A stretch of 7,997 nt of DNA from Methanomicrobia archaeon. Its GTDB lineage: Archaea > Methanobacteriota_B > Thermococci > Methanofastidiosales > B48-G16. The position numbers and the translations under genes were made by a program. Numbering within the stretch: the first letter of the stretch is position 1; every line of letters starts with the position of its first letter. Positions 4,913 through 7,997 of this stretch are shown in pieces. Location of the stretch: positions 1 through 7,997 of the forward strand of contig JAGLWR010000049.1 of assembly GCA_023133315.1 (NCBI GenBank). The letters are read 5' to 3'. Under the pieces are notes generated by a model. It saw nothing but the letters and a program-made list of their open reading frames with translations, made no database searches and had not been told where the DNA came from.

Positions 4913-5653
4913 ATGGACGAAGTTAGCGATATGAGCGTGGGAGAGATCGTAAAACGATTAAAGTCAAATCCCGGAGACGTATTCTTTGCGAATACGACTG
5001 TGAAAGTAGTTTCAGTGGATAAGAGTGTAAAAGAAGGAGATAAATGGAGTCTTGGAAGTATAAGAGCTAAAGACATAGAAAATCCAGTAACGCTCAGAGT
5101 AAATTTATGGGGTAAACTTTCAATTCTTGTAAACGAACTCAGTAGAGGCGATCTTCTGGAGATAAAGAAGGGACAGGCAAAAAATTATTCTTATAAAGAC
5201 AGAACGTACCCACAGATAAACTGTGACGACAGATACTCAAATATAGAGATAAAATATAAAAGGGAAAAAATTCTTGTAGACGGCTCAAACGTTGCGTGGA
5301 TGTCGAAAAAAGATGGAAAACCGAATATAGACAATATAGAGATAATAAAGCTAGAACTGGAAAACAGGGGGTACAATCCAATAATCATTGTCGATGCTAC
5401 GCTGAGACATATAATTCCTGAAAAAGATAAAAAAAGATTTGAAAAATGGATCGATGAAGAGAAGGTGATCCAGGCTCCTGCGCAGGTGAGAGCGGACGAC
5501 GCATTAGTAAAGTTTGCGGAAGAAAGAGGATTAAAAATAGTGAGCAACGACACGTTCAGAGAATATGAAAATATGTATCCCTGGATTAAGGACAAAAGCA
5601 GAAGAATACCGTTCAACATAATAGGCAGCCAGGCAGTTTTACATTTTCGATAA
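4913..5653 (+). CDS. OB-fold + Zc3h12a-like (NYN/PIN-fold) ribonuclease
   Basis: This 246-aa protein has two domains. Residues about 12-115 look like an OB-fold that would bind single-stranded nucleic acid ('VKVVSVDKS', 'VTLRVNLWGKLS', 'GDLLEIKKGQAKNY', strands with an aromatic-rich end). Residues about 117-246 match the Zc3h12a-like NYN ribonuclease domain: ILVDGSNVAW (D123, N126), IIIVDATLRH (D161), the RADDALVKFA acidic pair (D195, D196), and KIVSNDTF (D213), followed by a WI....RR.PF segment. The conserved Asp residues would hold the metal ions of a PIN-like active site. The human relative Regnase-1 is an endoribonuclease that degrades mRNAs; for archaeal forms an RNA-processing or decay role is inference only. 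The OB-fold probably selects the substrate. The gene has its own promoter downstream of RNase HI and no coupling to its neighbours. Confidence 0.85.
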   Translation: MDEVSDMSVGEIVKRLKSNPGDVFFANTTVKVVSVDKSVKEGDKWSLGSIRAKDIENPVTLRVNLWGKLSILVNELSRGDLLEIKKGQAKNYSYKDRTYPQINCDDRYSNIEIKYKREKILVDGSNVAWMSKKDGKPNIDNIEIIKLELENRGYNPIIIVDATLRHIIPEKDKKRFEKWIDEEKVIQAPAQVRADDALVKFAEERGLKIVSNDTFREYENMYPWIKDKSRRIPFNIIGSQAVLHFR

Positions 5654-5676
5654 TGGAATATAATTTTCGTTTAAAG

Positions 5677-5712
5677 TTTTTCAGTGCGGCCCGGGTCATT
5701 TTCGAACTTTTT
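5677..5712 (+). terminator. Possible oligo-T termination region after the OB/NYN nuclease gene
   Basis: Two T5 runs (5677-5681 and 5708-5712) follow the stop at 5653 by about 24 and 55 nt. Archaeal RNA polymerase terminates at oligo-U tracts without needing a hairpin, so these are plausible terminators before the toxin-antitoxin promoter. In such an AT-rich genome short T runs are common, so support is weak. A GC-rich patch between them is treated in the findings. Confidence 0.3.
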
Positions 5713-5762
5713 GTCATCATAAACGGGTGAGAACAAAAGGAGAGCTGGGAATTTATTAGAAA

Positions 5763-5772
5763 AGTTTATAAA
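5763..5772 (+). promoter_or_regulatory. TATA promoter of the toxin-antitoxin operon
   Basis: AGTTTATAAA is a strong archaeal TATA box centred about 27 nt before the ATG at 5796, so the antitoxin message should be leaderless. The box lies at the left edge of a large inverted repeat, which would let the antitoxin or complex block TBP/TFB or polymerase. Confidence 0.6.
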
Positions 5773-5794
5773 TCTATAAATTTATAGTTTTATA
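5767..5794. promoter_or_regulatory. Imperfect 28-bp palindrome, likely autoregulatory operator
   Basis: The centre is CTATAAATTTATAG (5774-5787), a perfect 14-bp palindrome. It extends outward to 5767 and 5794 with 13 of 14 base pairs matching; only 5773/5788 fail. Each arm contains two TATAAA-like units about 8 bp apart, the spacing expected for cooperative ribbon-helix-helix dimers. It overlaps the TATA box and runs up to the antitoxin start codon. Toxin-antitoxin operons are normally repressed by their own antitoxin. The low complexity of AT-rich DNA is the caveat. Confidence 0.55.
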
Positions 5795-5795
5795 T

Positions 5796-6002
5796 ATGAC
5801 GACTATAGCTGTATCTCAAAAAACGAAAAAAGAGCTTTTGAAGCTGAAAATAAAAGAGAATAAAAAGAGTCTGGACGAACTCATCAGTGAAATGACGTTG
5901 ACTTACAAGAAAAAGAAGTTTCTGGAAGCAAGTGAAAAGTTTAGGAAAAAACTGGATGAAAAGGATCTGAAATTAGAGGATTTAAATGAAGCTTGTCATT
6001 GA
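5796..6002 (+). CDS. Antitoxin of a VapBC-like toxin-antitoxin pair
   Basis: This 68-aa, very Lys/Glu-rich protein starts TTIAVSQKTKKELLKLK. A short N-terminal beta strand (residues 2-7) followed by two helices (about 8-18 and 23-35) is the usual ribbon-helix-helix-like layout of small archaeal VapB-type antitoxins. The rest (36-68) is a charged, probably extended tail that would wrap around and block the toxin, including an acidic 'DEKDLKLEDLNEA' end. It binds DNA as a dimer and neutralises the PIN protein encoded next to it. It precedes the toxin gene, overlapping its start by 17 nt, the standard order and coupling. Family assignment rests on size, the N-terminal pattern and context; the sequence itself is poorly distinctive. 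Confidence 0.8.
   Translation: MTTIAVSQKTKKELLKLKIKENKKSLDELISEMTLTYKKKKFLEASEKFRKKLDEKDLKLEDLNEACH
5976..5980 (+). promoter_or_regulatory. Ribosome binding site (GAGGA) of the PIN toxin gene
   Basis: GAGGA within the antitoxin coding region sits 5 nt before the toxin ATG at 5986. As the toxin start lies inside the operon it needs its own Shine-Dalgarno sequence, and this one is well placed. It fixes the start and the 17-nt overlap. Confidence 0.65.
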
Positions 6003-6375
6003 CACGAATATTATTTTTTCTGCTCTTTACAATCCTGATTCAAAAGCCGGGAAGATCATCTTCCTTGCAATTGAGGAAGAAATAGAGTTGTACGCCCCTG
6101 AATCTGTAAAATCAGAGTTAACAAGGATATTAGAAAAAAAACTGGATTACAAAAAAGAAGAAGTGGAAGAAACAATAATCTCTTTACCCATAACGTGGAT
6201 AGAGAAGGAGATATATGACGAATATACAGAAGAGTTTGATCTAAAAGATGAAAACGATAGATCAATCGCTGCCTGCTGTTTGATTTTAAACTGCGCTCTT
6301 TTGACAGGAGATAAGGATTTTGATAATCTCAAAAAAATAAAGGTAGTGAAGTTGGGAGATATTGAGTTGAAATAA
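5986..6375 (+). CDS. PIN-domain toxin (VapC-like ribonuclease)
   Basis: This 129-aa single PIN domain begins MKLVIDTNIIFSALYNPDSKAG, the typical opening of toxin PIN proteins. The expected acidic residues are present: D6 (VIDTN), E44 (VKSELTRIL), D91 (DENDRSIAA) and D109 (LLTGDKDF). They form the Mg2+/Mn2+ site of an endoribonuclease. VapC-type toxins cut tRNAs, rRNA or mRNA to slow translation; the target of this one is unknown. The active site is intact, so the gene is probably not decayed. It overlaps the antitoxin gene and has a strong Shine-Dalgarno sequence. The pattern 'D..DR.IAACCLILNCALLTGDKDF' resembles the 'putative toxin component, PIN family' group rather than classical VapC. Confidence 0.9.
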   Translation: MKLVIDTNIIFSALYNPDSKAGKIIFLAIEEEIELYAPESVKSELTRILEKKLDYKKEEVEETIISLPITWIEKEIYDEYTEEFDLKDENDRSIAACCLILNCALLTGDKDFDNLKKIKVVKLGDIELK

Positions 6376-6396
6376 CAATCCACCCTTACTCCCAAA

Positions 6397-6407
6397 CTTT
6401 TAAATAT
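6397..6407 (+). promoter_or_regulatory. TATA promoter of the 157-aa unknown gene
   Basis: CTTTTAAATAT is centred about 27-28 nt before the ATG at 6430, giving a leaderless mRNA. A small inverted repeat TATCT-N6-AGATA (6405-6420) overlaps the right end of the box and could be a regulator site, but it is short. Confidence 0.5.
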
Positions 6408-6429
6408 CTAGTTTGAGATAATTCTAATA

Positions 6430-6903
6430 ATGAAAGACGTCATTGTCGGCGACATCGTAGAGATTCTCCAGAAACTTCAGGAGAGGAAAAAAGAGATAAT
6501 CAAAGAGGTAAAGAGCGTCAGTGATTATTATCAGAAACAGGAAGAACAAAAAACGGTAGTGAGGCAGCATTACGAGAAATTCTCACACGTGGAAGAGCTT
6601 CAGGGATATTATACTCACGTCATGTTCTGCAGACTTATCTTCCTTGACATCAAAAATAGAACTACCTATCTTAAAAAGATGGAGAAGTACTGCGAAGGTA
6701 TCCAGAACCTTAAATTGGAGGAGATCAGGAACGTCAGATACAATGACGAGTTCCAGGAGTACGTAATTCTCTCTGACAATGGAGAGAGATACGAGATATA
6801 CGAAGACAATTTGAGATTTATCTACCCCATGTTCTTTAAAATACAGGAAGCCAATATAGCGTTTGATGGGGAGAAATTTATTGTATATAACATAGACGAA
6901 TAA
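6430..6903 (+). CDS. Hypothetical protein, N-terminal helical region plus small beta domain
   Basis: I do not recognise this 157-aa protein. Residues 1-52 are strongly charged and helix-forming (KLQERKKEIIKEVKSVSDYYQKQEEQKTV in register for a coiled coil). Residues 55-95 are helical with aromatic residues (YYTHVMFCRLIFLDIKNRTTYLKKMEKY). Residues 100-157 look like alternating beta strands: 'EYVILSDNGERYEIYEDN', 'LRFIYPMFFKIQEANIAFDGEKFIVYNIDE'. There is no signal peptide and no membrane helix. It has its own leaderless promoter and sits 22 nt ahead of truD, with which it may be cotranscribed. Codon use and composition match its neighbours, and the open frame with a correctly spaced TATA box argues for a real gene. 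The fold suggests a self-associating cytoplasmic protein; no function can be given. Confidence 0.75.
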   Translation: MKDVIVGDIVEILQKLQERKKEIIKEVKSVSDYYQKQEEQKTVVRQHYEKFSHVEELQGYYTHVMFCRLIFLDIKNRTTYLKKMEKYCEGIQNLKLEEIRNVRYNDEFQEYVILSDNGERYEIYEDNLRFIYPMFFKIQEANIAFDGEKFIVYNIDE

Positions 6904-6925
6904 AGATATAAACTCTATTTTGATT

Positions 6926-7997
6926 ATGCCAGTAATAAAATGTTATCCAGAAGATTTTTGTGTCGAAGAGGTCATTGAAGTAAAACACAAAAAAAATGAC
7001 TGCTTAGTTTTTACTCTTGAAAAGATGAACAGGAATACGATAGATGCAATAAAGAAAATTGCGGGGATTTTAAATATTCCTTTTAACAACTTTGGCTATG
7101 CAGGACTGAAGGATAAACATGCAGTTACGCGACAAAGAGTATCTGTCAAAGGCGTTAAAAAAGAAGACCTCAAAATAGAACTGGGAAATATAACGATTTC
7201 AGAGATAGAGAAAGGAGACAGGATACGAATAGGCGATCACCTGGGAAATAAATTTACCATAGTTGTAAGGAATGTTAACACAATAAAAGATATCCCAGAA
7301 GGATTTCCCAACTTTTTTGGAGAGCAGAGACTCGACGGCAATGAGATAGTAGGGCGCGAGATGCTGAGGGGTGATCATGAAAGAGCCGTAAAAAATCTTT
7401 TAAAAAAAGAAGGCATGGACGAGGAGATAGAGAACGAGGAATTTGATAAAATTTTTGAAAAATATCCGAATACGTACGAAAAAAGGATTCTAAAATTTTT
7501 AATTCGCAAAAAAGATTATTTACTAGCTTTGAAATCGCTTCCTTCCGATATTTTAACTTTGTACATCCATGCATACCAGAGTTTTATATTCAATGAATTA
7601 CTCAAAAAGAGACTTGAGAGATTGGAACTCTGCGAGATAGAGATCGGGGATGTAATTTGCAGTAAAAAATTTGAAAAAAAAGCGTACGTAACAGTGACCT
7701 CTTCAAACATCGAAGAGGCGCGAGAAAAGAAATATGTGCCCGTTCTTCCCATAATAGGATATAAAACAAGAGTTTACGGAAAAACAAAAGAGGATCTTGA
7801 TTTACTACTAGAAAAAGAGAACATAAAACTAGAAGATTTTAAAATAAAATCAATACCCTTCTTGAGTTCAAGGGGTACGTACAGGGAAATAATAGGAAGA
7901 TACGAAAATTTTAAGGGGAACCTAAAGGACAATACGCTTTTCTGTGAGTTCTTTCTTCCCAAAGGAGAGTACGCCACTGTGTTTATTGATCAACTCG
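6926..7997 (+). CDS. truD: tRNA pseudouridine synthase TruD/PUS7 family (3' end cut by window edge)
   Basis: 357 codons are present before the window ends and no stop is reached. This family isomerises uridine to pseudouridine in tRNA: position 13 in bacteria, and positions 13 and/or 35 or other sites in archaeal/eukaryotic PUS7. Visible motifs are an N-terminal 'PEDFCVEEV' (8-16), the catalytic-Asp motif GYAGLKDKHAVTRQR (58-71, D63), NFFGEQR (129-135), AYQSFIFNELL (216-226) and the closing LPKGEYATVF (344-353). The last motif lies close to the end of the family, so few residues are probably missing. After NFFGEQR the sequence is L-D-G rather than the frequent F-G. Start choice: the ATG at 6926 begins directly at the family N-terminus (MPVIKCYPEDF). 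No Shine-Dalgarno sequence is seen. A TATA-like GTATATAA (6883-6890) inside the previous gene could start a short-leader mRNA, otherwise it is read through from 6430. Confidence 0.93.
   Translation, partial: MPVIKCYPEDFCVEEVIEVKHKKNDCLVFTLEKMNRNTIDAIKKIAGILNIPFNNFGYAGLKDKHAVTRQRVSVKGVKKEDLKIELGNITISEIEKGDRIRIGDHLGNKFTIVVRNVNTIKDIPEGFPNFFGEQRLDGNEIVGREMLRGDHERAVKNLLKKEGMDEEIENEEFDKIFEKYPNTYEKRILKFLIRKKDYLLALKSLPSDILTLYIHAYQSFIFNELLKKRLERLELCEIEIGDVICSKKFEKKAYVTVTSSNIEEAREKKYVPVLPIIGYKTRVYGKTKEDLDLLLEKENIKLEDFKIKSIPFLSSRGTYREIIGRYENFKGNLKDNTLFCEFFLPKGEYATVFIDQL

Noticed and set aside
5191..5619. 142-codon open frame on the minus strand opposite the OB/NYN gene
   Set aside because: It is a Ser/Phe/Leu-rich shadow of the strongly supported plus-strand gene, without a promoter or family resemblance.
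5696..5712. TTTCGAAC resembling a tRNA T-loop (possible tRNA fragment)
   Set aside because: The flanking bases do not form a 5-bp T stem on either strand, and no acceptor or anticodon arm is found nearby.
6405..6420. TATCT-N6-AGATA inverted repeat in the promoter at 6397 as an operator
   Set aside because: The arms are only 5 bp and AT-rich, so chance is likely; it is mentioned with the promoter but not claimed as a site.
5654..6429. Mobile element or genomic island around the toxin-antitoxin pair
   Set aside because: No transposase, terminal repeats, target duplication or tRNA end is visible, and base composition outside the small GC-rich patch matches the neighbours.
7275..7977. Several 61-99 codon minus-strand frames opposite truD
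   Set aside because: They overlap conserved TruD motifs on the plus strand and their translations are low-complexity antisense products.
1..7997. CRISPR array or tandem repeat array
   Set aside because: No spaced direct repeats of 20 bp or more were seen anywhere in the window.

Overview
The window comes from a low-GC archaeon, most likely euryarchaeal. The evidence is a proteasome-activating nucleotidase (PAN), an archaeal MBF1-type transcription factor, a PRC-barrel protein, a PUS7/TruD-family pseudouridine synthase and a short-type RNase HI, together with promoters that are almost all TATA boxes 25-29 nt upstream of the start codon, which implies leaderless transcripts. The lineage cannot be fixed from the sequence. 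Two genes look bacterial in family: the S-adenosylmethionine synthetase (bacterial MetK type, not the usual archaeal type) and a RecU-like resolvase-fold nuclease. No rRNA, convincing tRNA, insertion sequence or CRISPR array was seen.

Layout. 1-54 (-): first 18 codons of a nitroreductase-family gene, cut by the window edge and divergent from 167-559 (+), a small membrane-anchored protein with regularly spaced Pro motifs. 596-1063 (-): aMBF1, convergent with the previous gene and divergent from PAN (1154-2302, +). A palindromic TATA element (1085-1094) may serve both aMBF1 and PAN. PAN is followed after 1 nt by the RecU-like gene (2304-2795), whose 3' end overlaps the convergent metK (2772-3917, -) by 24 bp. 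Then, all on +, come a PRC-barrel protein (4047-4331), RNase HI (4394-4831), an OB-fold/Zc3h12a-like (NYN/PIN-fold) ribonuclease (4913-5653), a VapBC-like toxin-antitoxin pair (5796-6002 and 5986-6375) behind an operator-like palindrome, an unknown 157-aa protein (6430-6903), and truD (6926 to beyond the window end).

Functional reading. This is mostly a housekeeping neighbourhood of single-gene transcription units: protein turnover (PAN with the 20S proteasome), methyl-donor supply (MetK), tRNA modification (TruD), R-loop or primer removal (RNase HI) and general transcription (aMBF1). It is rich in nucleases: RecU-like, RNase HI, OB-NYN and PIN toxin. Only PAN-recU and antitoxin-toxin look clearly cotranscribed. 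The less ordinary content is the RecU-like protein lacking the usual stalk, the bacterial-type MetK, the OB+NYN nuclease, the toxin-antitoxin operator, and two proteins of unknown function (130 aa and 157 aa). I saw no clear multi-gene novel defence or metabolic system.
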